64,000 nt of DNA, from positions 310,001-374,000 of the forward strand of contig JAMWFC010000080.1 of assembly GCA_027475525.1 (NCBI GenBank), written 5' to 3'. The notes under the pieces are model-generated. The model saw only the letters and a program-made list of their open reading frames with translations, ran no database searches and was not told the origin of the DNA. Below, piece after piece: positions 33,374-44,200 of this stretch (within the stretch, counting starts at the first letter, position 1; the number at the start of each line of letters is the position of its first letter). Both the position numbers and the translations under genes were made by a program. The DNA comes from Macrolepiota albuminosa (taxonomy: Eukaryota > Basidiomycota > Agaricomycetes > Agaricales > Agaricaceae).

Positions 33374-33527
33374 GACCCTATGTTCCCTGATTTCATGGAA
33401 TCGATGCAGAGGCAAATCCTCGCCCTCTGGGTCAATACATTTGTCCGCCTGACCCTATGTTCCCTGATTTCATGGAATCGATGCAGAGGCAAATCCTCGC
33501 CCTCTGGGTCAATACATTTGTCCGCCT
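33374..33527. repeat. 77-bp tandem duplication 7 (in gypsy pol)
   Basis: 33374-33450 is repeated exactly at 33451-33527, between RNase H and integrase. Confidence 0.95.
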
Positions 33528-34149
33528 GACATAGTCATGCGCGTCATGGACGTCATCTCGAGTATCACTCTTGAAATATCGAGATAGGCAATCCGCCACT
33601 TTGTTCAATTCACCTTTTACATAGGTGATGTCGAACTGGTACCGCAACATGTAGTCGATCCAGCGACGTTGTCGCGGAGACAGGTGCACCTGAGTCTTGA
33701 AGAACTCTAGTGCTTTGTGATCCATGATAATATGGATCTTATATCCCATCAGTTTATCCTCCCACTTTAGGAGGGCTTCCAGTATTGCGAGTGTTTCTAA
33801 CTCATGCACAGCATAATTCTGCTGAGCAGCAGTGAATTTACGGGACATAAATCCCACTGGTCGGCAGGTCTGCCATGTTTTACCCTGGCCAAACATGGCC
33901 CCAACCCCAGTCTTTGACGCATCGCAGATGAGCCAGATGGGCTCGTCGATGCGTGGGTCAATTGGCCGGATGACCGGCGTTTTCGCACATATGCGCTTAA
34001 TCATCTCAAAACACTGCTGATGCAGCGGTCTCCAATGAAACGGTGACCCATTCTGGGTCATGGCCATAAGTGGCCCAGTGTATGCAGTGATGTCTGGCAA
34101 GAAATTGCCAATATAGTTCACCAGTCCGACAAATCGTTGGATATCATTA

Positions 34150-34303
34150 TATGTGCGTGGAGTACGCCACTCTCGGATTCGGTCGAGCTTATCCGTATCA
34201 GGATGAATGCCCTTCTCGTCAATGACTATGTGCGTGGAGTACGCCACTCTCGGATTCGGTCGAGCTTATCCGTATCAGGATGAATGCCCTTCTCGTCAAT
34301 GAC
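34150..34303. repeat. 77-bp tandem duplication 8 (in gypsy RT)
   Basis: 34150-34226 is repeated exactly at 34227-34303, within RT after the YLDD box. Confidence 0.95.
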
Positions 34304-35730
34304 ATGACCAAGACAATCTATACTCGTTGCGTACAACTCGCACTCCTTCCATTTGAGATAGAGGCTGGCCTTCCGTAGTCGTTCAAATACGACTTGTAGG
34401 TGCTGCTCATGCTCCTCAATGGAGTCAGAAAATATGAATATATCGTCTAAATAGACGTGCATAAACTTCCCGATTACATCTCGGAAGATTGAGGTCATTA
34501 ACCTCTGAAATGTCGCCGGTGCATTACAATCACCAATCTGCATGATGTTACTCACGAACGTCCCCATCAGGGACGAGAACAGTGTCTTCAGTATATCCTC
34601 TTCGCGGATGCGAACCTGTTCGTACACGTCTGTGAGGTTGATTTTTGACCGATACTTTGCTGTCGCGACATCTTCTCGTATCACTTCCTGATCTGGAAGA
34701 GGTGTTACATCCTTGACGGTATTATCATTGCGCTGTCGTGCATCCAATGCTGTCCGTAACGTTCCATCCTTCTTGGGGATACAAAGCAATGGTGCAGCTT
34801 GCACCGCTGGTCGTGGTTCCCACCACTTCGTGTTTATGTATCTATTCGTCTTTTCACGAAGTTGATCCTGAAGTGCTCGCGGGCAGCGAGGCAAATGATA
34901 CTTGTACTGCTTGTTATCGTCAATGAGGTTGATCTCATGATTAACCTCCCGCCACGGAGGAAGCTCCTCCTTCGTTCCATTGACGATATCAGCGAACTCC
35001 CGTTGCCATTGCTGGCGCAGTCGAGGAATATCCTCCTCTGTAAGGCTCAAAGCCTTGCCTTTTCCTTTGGCTACGCGTGCTATACGTGGTTGAACCTTTG
35101 GTTCAAATTGCTCCCGTAAGGCACGTACGTGCTCCTCTGTGAGGTCTCCCGGATTCAACCTTACAACCGGTTGTTTCCTCGTCGTACTCGCCGACGACTG
35201 CACACTTCTCGCCTTCAGCGAGAATCCGTCAAATACGATATCCGATGTTTCAGAGATCTTGTCCTCTCGTGCGTGACGGTACACTTCTCCCGTCTGGGTC
35301 GCTTGCCCACTTCCCATAGCCTGCGTCACCATTGACACTACCAACTCATTCCACTCCTGTGGCATTCGTGGGTCATACGCCCATTGCACTCCTGGCCGAG
35401 GCACTGGTCGATCCATTAGCGACCTAGTGCTACCCACAGTTCCCATCGTACTGTATACCTCGTCCTTGACGAGATCCTCAACCTTCACTTGAGAGCTAGT
35501 CGGCTGGCATTCCAGCGACTCCACCATGCGTTTACTACGCTCATTCTTGCACTGCACAGCCTGTTTAGGCTTTCCATTGGTACACCCAGTCACATCCGGG
35601 TGCTTCCCCTTCTTCAGAGTTCCTTGAAACTCTTCCTCAGTCATCAGTATAGCCGGCGAATCAGCCGGCAGGCTTTTTGGTGGGGCCTGTTCGTCCTCCA
35701 CCTCCTGTACAGTCGCTCTCCTGCGACCAT

Positions 35731-35740
35731 CTAGTCAGTT
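35731..35740 (-). promoter_or_regulatory. In-frame UGA-CUAG between protease and RT
   Basis: The minus strand reads AAC TGA CTA G in the pol frame, with open frame on both sides. UGA followed by CUAG is a known leaky stop context. It may be a programmed readthrough site, or simply CGA to TGA decay. Confidence 0.45.
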
Positions 35741-35868
35741 GCGCTCATCACGCCGCTTTTCAGTTGCGTGATAGCGCCTCAAACGACCATCTGTATCGTT
35801 CAACACCACTTTCTCCGCCTTTAAAGGCGTACCATTCACAACGACCATGTCGTTCACGAAATCCAGCA

Positions 35869-36022
35869 ACACCTTGTTCTTACGCATGAATGGCGTACCA
35901 ATAATCATGTCATAGCGATCAAAATTCGCTATATCCACGTATTCTACACCTTGTTCTTACGCATGAATGGCGTACCAATAATCATGTCATAGCGATCAAA
36001 ATTCGCTATATCCACGTATTCT
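35869..36022. repeat. 77-bp tandem duplication 9 (in gypsy protease)
   Basis: 35869-35945 is repeated exactly at 35946-36022. Confidence 0.95.
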
Positions 36023-36239
36023 TTTGTCGACATTCCTGACGTCTTTATTCTCACCTCCGTGCCAAACTGCACCATAGCGCAACTCCCCACAGTCCCCAGC
36101 TGGAGCATCAAGGGCTCCTCCAGTTCATGAACGCGAATCGCGTTGATGTGAGCAAACTGGGGCGTAATGCCCGTAGTGGTACTCCCGGAGTCCCACAACG
36201 TCCATGCCGGATGTCCATTGACATCAACATACGTGACCA

Positions 36240-36393
36240 GGCACTCCTTCTCTTTGGGAGTATAGCGTGGCCGCTGCAACTTATTAGTTGCCTTCTGCAG
36301 GGTTACGCGTCTCATTGGCACTCCTTCTCTTTGGGAGTATAGCGTGGCCGCTGCAACTTATTAGTTGCCTTCTGCAGGGTTACGCGTCTCATT
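36240..36393. repeat. 77-bp tandem duplication 10 (Gag/protease junction)
   Basis: 36240-36316 is repeated exactly at 36317-36393. It splits the Gag and protease frames. Confidence 0.95.
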
Positions 36394-37917
36394 CGGACGC
36401 ACTGATCTCCATGGCACTCCGTCAGTGCAAACAGGTGTTCCTTCTCGTCATCACGAGCATAGTAGTCGCTGTCGTACACATCCACTGCGACGTATTTGTT
36501 GCCATCAATCTGGATGCTCTCGGCATCATCCACTTCCGACCCGTCAGCCTCTACCTGCATTTCTTCCTCCGCTTCCTCAACGATCTCGTCGTCCTCGTCG
36601 TCACTGATGACATCGCTAGGTGCCGCAGCCGTATGGGCCGCTCGGATGTGTGCCTTAGGAGGGGCGGGACACTCCTTAGTGAAATGCCCGCTCCTGCCAC
36701 AGTTATAGCACGCTGAGGAATCCCCGGCAGGCCTTCTCTGGGCCGCTCCTGGAGCCCCAGCGGTTTTGCCCGCTATACGCGGTACAGGCACCACCACTCC
36801 TCTCGGTGCTACTTGATTCTGACCCAAAAAGGGTCGACTATCCTTTGCTGGCAACTGTCCAGCAGTCTTCGATCGAGGCTGTTGGCCTCCAGGAATTGTC
36901 TTACGAACAACGAATCGCGGATTGCGATTATTCTCCATATCTGTCCGTTTGGCCAGGAAGGTTCCCACCTTCACCGCCTGACGGTTCACTGGTCCTCGGC
37001 GTGAACTACGCTGCTCATAATGGTTTGCAGTCCGTGTCGACTGCTCATAATGGATGGCATACGCCAAGAATTCGGTCACAGTATTGACCTCCGGAGACAA
37101 ATTATCGTTGTGTATCAACGCTCTCCTCATGTCTGTGGGTATTCTGTCCAGGAATGTCTCGCGGATAGTGTATTCGTCTGGATAGACAGCCATATTCTGT
37201 GCATGACCCACCAGGTCATCATAAAAGGTCTGGACGCCAGTCTTAGCGTCATACACTGCCTTTCTAAAGGCATCACGAGCTTCCTGCATCGTAGCAGCGT
37301 TGACGAACCGATTATACAGTCCTATCAGGACCTCTTTAAATGTCCAGTGCGATTTGTCGCGATTAATGTGGAGAACATGGCGACGGAACCAATTCTGAGC
37401 CTCTCCTTCCATAAATTCGTGTAGCACGAATATCCTTTCCTGGTCCATGTCATCTCCACCATAGCAGCAGGCTGCGAGGTGGTAGCACACGTCCATGGCC
37501 CAGTCCTCCAGTTGAGAGAACCTATGTCCTCCAGCGTACGCACGTATGTGCTTACCATCGGATTTACGGGGGCTTACCCCAGCAGGGAACTTAAATCTGA
37601 CTCCAAGGGAGTCATCCACCAGATGAGTGAGGCGGTCATGCATATGATCCATATGGATCCTGACCGCTTCATTCATTCCCGGCGTAGTTTCATGCAAATC
37701 ATGAGGTGCGGGCATCGAAAATGCCCGAGGACTGCGAAACAGGTGCTCATTGGCCACTCTTTCCGGCCATGTGGTGGGCTGTTGCCTCACTTGTTGCTCT
37801 GCTGGTAATCCACCAGCCTGCCTGCCCCTGTCACGACGATTACTATCGTCCTGATCGTCATTCCTACGATCACGGTCTCCACCGTCGGGATTGCGACGAT
37901 TTGGCTCCCTCCGTTCG

Positions 37918-38071
37918 TAGTGACCACTACTGTCGTCACTACCACCCGGATCTCTGTCCGGTTCAGCAGTCCGAGCCGCAAATTGTCGCTGCATTAGTGA
38001 CCACTACTGTCGTCACTACCACCCGAATCTCTGTCCGGTTCAGCAGTCCGAGCCGCAAATTGTCGCTGCAT
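37918..38071. repeat. 77-bp tandem duplication 11 (in gypsy Gag)
   Basis: 37918-37994 is repeated at 37995-38071 with one mismatch (ACCCGGAT versus ACCCGAAT). Confidence 0.95.
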
Positions 38072-39573
38072 GTCATCGACAGGCGTTACGCCCTCACGCC
38101 CTTCAAAGACTACCCCCTGGTCGTCAATGAACGACTCACCATGATCGCGCAAGTCCTGGTTGCGTATCCTTTGGTAATTGACGCGTTCATTCCAGTTGTC
38201 CACTAGGTGGACACATCGCACTACGCATCGTGGTCGCGTTCGCTCCTCAAGAATGTGGACTTCATCCACCTCTTCCTTGATTGTAACTTGCTTACGAGGT
38301 GTCTTAACCTCCTGCACTGCAAGTGCCTCTGGCTCTGCCGGAGTCGTCGTTACAGTCTCCACCTCAGACAATGCCTGCTGAGGCACTCCGCTAACAATGC
38401 GTTGATGGTTTGCAGCGTTCTGACGCTGAACGTAGTCTTGCTGAGACTCATTAGCCTGACGAGGCGCATTGAGCAATTCCATCGCGTCCGCAATTAATGG
38501 CGCTCATCTGCGCACACTCATCTCACATTCTACTGAGTCGGCTGGAGTAGCTGTTGAGACTGCTGACCCTCGCGCCTCTTTGCGCTTAAGGTATTCCACT
38601 ACTTCGAGTTCGAAGATGCGCACAAACAATTCGATATATTCACTCGAATCTGCACGGGGTACATCGTGGCTCCTAGCCGCCAGCAACTGTAAGTGCTTCA
38701 CTACATAAAGCTGAAGACGCTTTCACGTCGATTCCTTCACGACCGCCGGATATCGGTCCAATACTAGCTGCAACTGGATAGATAAGGTCAAATGCGACCT
38801 TTTGCTTTCCTCATCATCTGAGGACTCCAACTCGGACTCTAAGTCCATAACTCTCCTGAGGCCGTCATGCCTCACTTGCGGCTGTTTGCCGGCTCGTCGG
38901 TGCAACTCTGGACTTCCAGGCGCTGTTAACGCCTTGTCCAACCTTACGACATTGTTGTCCTCCCTACTGACCACTATTGCTGGTCCTTGCTTCTGTCCTT
39001 GTATCATCAATGACGACGGTCCCGGTTCAGTGGCAGCATTGGCCACATATTCCAAATGCCGTTCCGTAGGTGCAGTCCGGAATGGGGTGCTATGCGCAAA
39101 CGCGCTGCCTTGTGCCATTTCCGAGTACTGGGTAACGTCCGGTTGACCCTCAGAGGGAGCTGAAGAGCTCTCGGGCAATACCGGATACATCAGTGAAGGC
39201 ATTTGGCTCGCTGGCAGCGACACTCCTGAGACCGCGGATCTATCTCCTGGTTTTCCACCAGGTTGTACAATGGACATCATCCGTGATACGGATAGCCCAC
39301 CAGGCATTCCATAGCTCACGCTGACATCGCAAGGGGTCTTTTTGTCCCGCTTTGGCGGGGGTTGGTATGCTGACGCAGATTGCATCTTCACAGCCTGAAG
39401 CACAGGTAAGTCACCTGCGTCTGCAGCTGGGAACGGAGGATCCGGATCAAGAGAGCCAGTCATGGAAGCACGTTTTCAGCGTGATGCCAACAGAGAATTG
39501 AAGGTTTTGATGAGAGTTGCCTAGTCGGTAACAAGCCTAGAGTCTAAAGCCGATAGCAGAAGATTTAAAAAAA

Positions 39574-39749
39574 TGTAACCGGAGTTACGGGTTAGAACTA
39601 TCTTGTGTGTATCACACAAGTGCTAAATCAGACCGCAGTATCGGATTGACTAGTACTTAGAGTGAAAACAAGATGTTGTCTTATGTAATACTCTACTAAT
39701 TGATTATAGCGTCGTTGACGCTGATGGTAATATGGATGACTCCGTTACA
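39574..39749 (-). repeat. Gypsy 5' LTR
   Basis: 176 bp, TG…CA ends, followed by the target duplication CTTGG. No tRNA-complementary primer site is obvious next to it (internal sequence begins TTTTTTTAAATC), so the priming mode is unknown. Confidence 0.9.
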
Positions 39750-39754
39750 CTTGG

Positions 39755-39987
39755 ACAGCTGTATCAAGTTTTTTAGTTGAAATTTGTCAAACAATAGCTT
39801 GTTTATCATGTGAAGTAAGCTTAGGATGGCCTTTAGAATGGCTTTCCTTGTCCATCTTCAACTTTCTACCAATTTTCCTAATAGTAGACTTCCTTAGACT
39901 AGTTTTAGCCTCAATCTGGCACAGAGAATACTCTTTAGTAAGAAGAGAAGCAATTGCAAAGCATTGTGCAGAAGGAGAAACTTTCAT
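39755..39987 (-). pseudogene. Tc1/mariner transposase, N-terminal part
   Basis: Begins MKVSPSAQCFAIASLL and holds a helix-turn-helix (QIEAKTSLRKSTIRKIGRK) followed by GHPKLTSHDKQAIV, the usual Tc1/Tc3 DNA-binding order. A TGA at 39789-39787 stops the frame; it then runs a short way to the gypsy insertion point. Confidence 0.75.
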
Positions 39988-40134
39988 GATAGTAGTTGAA
40001 GGCCAAGATGTAGTTCAACTAGCTTGAACTACTCCTAAATATATCTAACCATAGTTACATGACTTGGTGCATATTCCCATGTGCAACTTACTTTTTATTT
40101 CTGAGTAGAATAGGGATAAACCTGCAAAGTTAGA

Positions 40135-40347
40135 GATGCTCAAACAAGTGTTTCAATGAGTGAATATTTTACAATGGCTATTACTCTATCAGTTTTGATT
40201 TAAATTACATGATTCTAAATGCAATTTGAAGCTACAATGTTATAGTATTCTACATGATTTATTCAAGATTTTAAATTTTTCCAATCTTACATGCCAATGC
40301 TATCTTTTAAAAACTATGAAATATTGAGACACTTTTTTGAGCCACTG
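40135..40347. repeat. Tc1 long terminal inverted repeat, right
   Basis: Inverted copy of 25913-26125, followed by TA. An inner inverted copy of the terminal motif lies at about 40136-40158. Confidence 0.75.
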
Positions 40348-41200
40348 TAAGTGAATGCCATGAATTAGACTATATGGTAAAAAGTCTACAATCATGCTGT
40401 TTGTCTGAGTTGGCAAAGTGCTAAGCAATGTTAAGTGCTAAAATGAAACTCTCAGCTGCTTGTTATAAAAATACTTTATCATTCTGTCCTGTAAGTGCTG
40501 CCACTAGCTAAAAGCATCATTCTGGATTGACTGATGTCAAGTGTCTATGTATAGCCATGAGATACAAGTAGCAAAGGGCTATGCCATTGGATGAGATTTG
40601 GCAAGGTGTCAACAGAGGTGCTAAGAATATGTAATGCCATAGAAAGTGGTCCTAGACTAATTGGAGGCTTCAGCTGCAAGTTATTAATGTAAAAATATGC
40701 AAAAATTAGCTTCTGAAGTGCTAAGGCATGCCACTCCTGGTGGTACCAATGTGCTAACATGAGGTTCTGATATTGGCATTATCTGCAGACATCTATAATG
40801 GATGCTCATCACTATTTATTGTGATCAGATTTATATCTTTGGAATCTTACTAAATATTGCATGCTCCAACCTTATCATTGTTTATCTAGTATATAGTCAA
40901 TAAAGTGTTCTGATTGACCATCATTTGTAAGAATTGGACCAGGCATTCTAAGATGTCTGAACAGGAAAAGTTTATTATTATTTGGAAAATATAGTGATAG
41001 AAGATTTGAGTGAAAGCAATTTAAAATCTTCATACTTTTTCCAACACATATTTTGAGGAGTCCAAAAATGTCTTGAGAATTGTATAAGAATTATTTTGAC
41101 AGGGCATGAACTTAGCAACTCTGCTGTCTTTTTTTTGCATATATTCACAATGTTTGTTTGCTGTAGATAGCATCACCTTGTTTCTAATAAAAAATTTCAG
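40348..41200. other. AT-rich spacer without a gene
   Basis: Nothing coding or clearly repeated was seen; composition is like the neighbouring decayed elements. Confidence 0.5.
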
Positions 41201-44200
41201 AAGCATAGGATCTATTTGTATAGTGAGTTTATGATATTTTAGCTGCCATCAAATTATCCATGGTCTTCATCAAGTCAGATTTAATTTTCTTCAAAAGATG
41301 TAATACAAAATATTTAGTTGGCATATTAACAAGAGTTGTCAGGAATAAGGGTAATATGAGGTGAAGCAAGAAGGCAGATTTAAATTGGAAAGAGGAAAAA
41401 TCTGTAAATGCATTTATAGTATTTATGATGCTAAACCAAATATGTAGCAAGGCCTTCATCTAGCCTGTTTGAAGTTGGTCAACATGAAATCAGATGCATT
41501 GAACAATTGTCTTAGTTTGAAAGTGAAACAATGTAGATAGCTTATGCTTTATGCCCATTAATTTCATCAATGCATACTAGAAAAATAATATAAAAAGAGT
41601 GTTATAGTTGATAATGATCTCATACAGCAACCTATTCTTGCAATACCAATCTCTAAAAAAAATATGCATAAATTCTTTCTTTAATTGAGTTGAGCAACAT
41701 GGAAAAATCTGAATGTCAGCACCTGCATGGCATATTATAGAATAAAATTGATTGAAATCTTCATTGAGGAGTAACTAACCAACAAAATCAAGGGTAACTG
41801 ATCAAAATTTATTCTCAGGAATTGGTAAGAGGTATAAAAGACCAACAGGCTTCTTTGTTGAACTTTTATTTTGTTGGCAATCTATAAGGAAATATAACCC
41901 TACACAAGATCATGTCACATGTTAGGCCAGTAATAAAAATATCAAAGTGTGGCATATAATTTGTTAGCTTTAAAATGTCCCGATTTATTATGAGTGAGAC
42001 AGAAAAGGTTTTTGCAAAGATCTCTAGATTTAAGAATAATGAGGTGATTTTTAACATATAATAAATTGTTCTTACACTCAATTCTAGGAAGAATCATACT
42101 AGCACCAAAGTTGTCAAGAATTTACTTAGTATAAAGATCCTTTTCATAACTAGTACAGATGGCCTTCAATGTCTTCTTGTTGTGTTCTACCAACAAAACA
42201 GGAGCAATCACCATCTCCAGCTCAGTTTTGGGCTATCTAAATAGAGCATCTATGACCAAATTATTTTTTTCATAAATGTAATGAATTGTATATTTGTAAT
42301 GAAACAAAAATTTTATCCATCAAGCTTGATAATTAGAAAGATTCTGCTAAGAATCAAAATGTTAAAGCATCTTGTAATCTGTAAAAATTTCAAAATGGAA
42401 GCCCAACAAATTTGTTCTCTACTTGTGTAAGGCATGAACAATAGCAAGCATCTCATGCTTAAAGATAGGATAGTTTTTCTCTGTTAAAGTTAGCTGTCAT
42501 AAATCAAATGTAACTAGATGCAGAAACTCTGCCATTTCTCTGAAGTACAAGACAGCACTTGTTCTTCAACTACTTGCATCACACATCGCAAAAATCTTCT
42601 TATTCTTAGGTTTTTTGTGTTCAATCATTGTCAGACAATCCCTTCTCACAACCAACTGCTTAATTTTATCAAATGCTGATAATACCTAAAAGTTGATCAG
42701 TAGCAGGCACACAGCTACTGACCAGGGAAAATGCGTTGAGTATGCTAAGTATTTTGAGTAGGTCCCAGGCAGGTTTTAAAGAACAAGTCAGAAATGAGTT
42801 AAATAGTAAGATTTAGTGGAGATCAGAAAGAAAAGTTGGCAAAGGATATGTAGTAAGAAAAATATGCTAACAACAAAGTGCATCTAAATGAGAAAGGAAA
42901 GTGGATATGAATAAGTGCAGCAGAGAATGCAGCAAGAAAACTAGAAGCTTAGCAACATCTAAGTGGTGTGATGCCTGCTGTAGGTGCAAGGTGCATAGAT
43001 TTTGTGTATGTAACTGTAGCAAGCAGGCTAGAAATGCTCAGACAATTGGCGACTATAAACTTAGTCAGCATAAAAAAAATCTGAACTGTAGAGTGAATTA
43101 AAGTGTAAATAAAGTACTCTGTTCCCTGTTGTAACTAGTAACAATAGTAAGTATTTATAGTACATATGAGTTTACCATCATCAAATGGCTAAGGGTCGTC
43201 AAGAAGCAGTGAACTGTAAAGAATGTAAGTAGATGCTGTGCATTAAACTAAATAGTGAGAAATAAACAAGAATGATGTCTGTCTAAACTGTTAGAGGGTA
43301 CCAAGAGACGTCAGGTGCCAGGGTAAAACACCAAGTTGTCTGTCACAAGTAACTGCTATTATTCCCAATTCATAAGCGCTATTGTTGGCTAGCTGTACCA
43401 TGTGCTGATTAAGTGATGCTATCTGTTACTGCTTGCTGACAGTGTGATTGTCAGCTGTCAGCTGTCAATCCAGCTGCTGCTGGTGCTATTACTGATTGGT
43501 TTTATTGCTTGCCATGCATGGCTATTGGATAAGGCCTAAAATAAATAAAATGTGTGCACCAAGCTCAAAACAAGTGTGGCAAGGTGTCCAGAGCTGATGC
43601 TAAGCCTGCTGTTGATGTGTCTAGCCTGTGTTTGGTTCTATTAACACTCTTTAATGTACCTCTGTCTAACAAAAAGGCCACTGTTAAAACTCTTCTTTAT
43701 CAAGAGAGTTAATACCAATGTATGCTCAGCCAGAGCAAGCAAGAAAATAGTGATATACTACATGAGGCCTAAAGATTAATGATATGTTTAGCCTTGCAAG
43801 GAACAAGCCAACTAAGATCTTCTCAACCATCAACAAATCTGCTTCAATACCATGCTTAGAAATATGATGTCCCAGAAAATCAATTTCTGTACAGAAGATA
43901 TTGCTCTTCTTCAAAGAACAAAACAGATATGTTTCCTTGAATGTGTCAAGAATCTTGGCTATATTGTTACAATGTTCTTTCAAGATCTTTGACCAAATAA
44001 TAATATTGTCCAAGTACACATGGCAAATTTTATCAATAAATTTGCATACATAAGGTCATTGTAACTCTTTATTGCTGAGTTTTGTAACCCCATAGGCATA
44101 TGATCCATTCTTACATCCCAAATAGAGTGATAGTTGCAATAAACTTTACATCATCTAGATGTACAAGCATTTGGAAAAAGCCATTTGTGAGATTAATTTT

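Larger units (their letters stand above)
31603..39463 (-). pseudogene. Gypsy Gag-Pol with chromodomain, defective
   Basis: After collapsing 77-bp duplications this is essentially one frame. The N-terminal part (39463-~38000) is low in complexity. The Gag core includes EFMEGEAQNWFRRHVL and a CCHC knuckle, CYNCGRSGHFTKEC. Protease shows TLWDSGSTTTGI and YDMIIGTPFM. RT has VYLDDIFIFS near 34445, but the first catalytic Asp position reads KINLTDVYEQ (Asn, codon 34639-34637). RNase H has WLICDASKTG and AILEALLKWED. Integrase has the HHCC region, GMDFIGPFPE, SDRDAKFTS and QTDGQTERANR. The C-terminus, FVDDLIGHRWAKGNLEFEVR then TTWEPLVN, is a chromodomain. Breaks: TGA at 38725, 38506 and 35737, TAG at 32551, and a one-base shift soon after. 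Confidence 0.88.
27719..39749 (-). mobile_element. Ty3/gypsy chromodomain-type retrotransposon with a third ORF
   Basis: 12,031 bp in this assembly, or ~11.4 kb after collapsing eight 77-bp duplications. The LTRs are 176 bp (27719-27894 and 39574-39749), start TGTAACCGGAG and end TTACA, and differ at a few bases. The target duplication is CTTGG (27714-27718 and 39750-39754), inside a Tc1 transposase gene. Order on the minus strand: Gag, protease, RT, RNase H, integrase, chromodomain, 235-bp spacer, unknown ORF3. Several in-frame stops and a frameshift make this copy defective. Confidence 0.92.
25913..40347 (-). mobile_element. Decayed Tc1/mariner transposon with long TIRs, split by a gypsy element
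   Basis: Ends read CAGTGGCTYAAAAAAGTGT in inverted orientation and are flanked by TA (25911-25912 and 40348-40349). The inverted ends extend ~200 bp (25913-26125 and 40135-40347), moderately diverged. Without the gypsy insertion the element is ~2.4 kb. A minus-strand transposase gene runs from 39987, is cut at the gypsy target site, and resumes at 27713 down to 27067. It carries many stops, so it is inactive. Confidence 0.8.
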
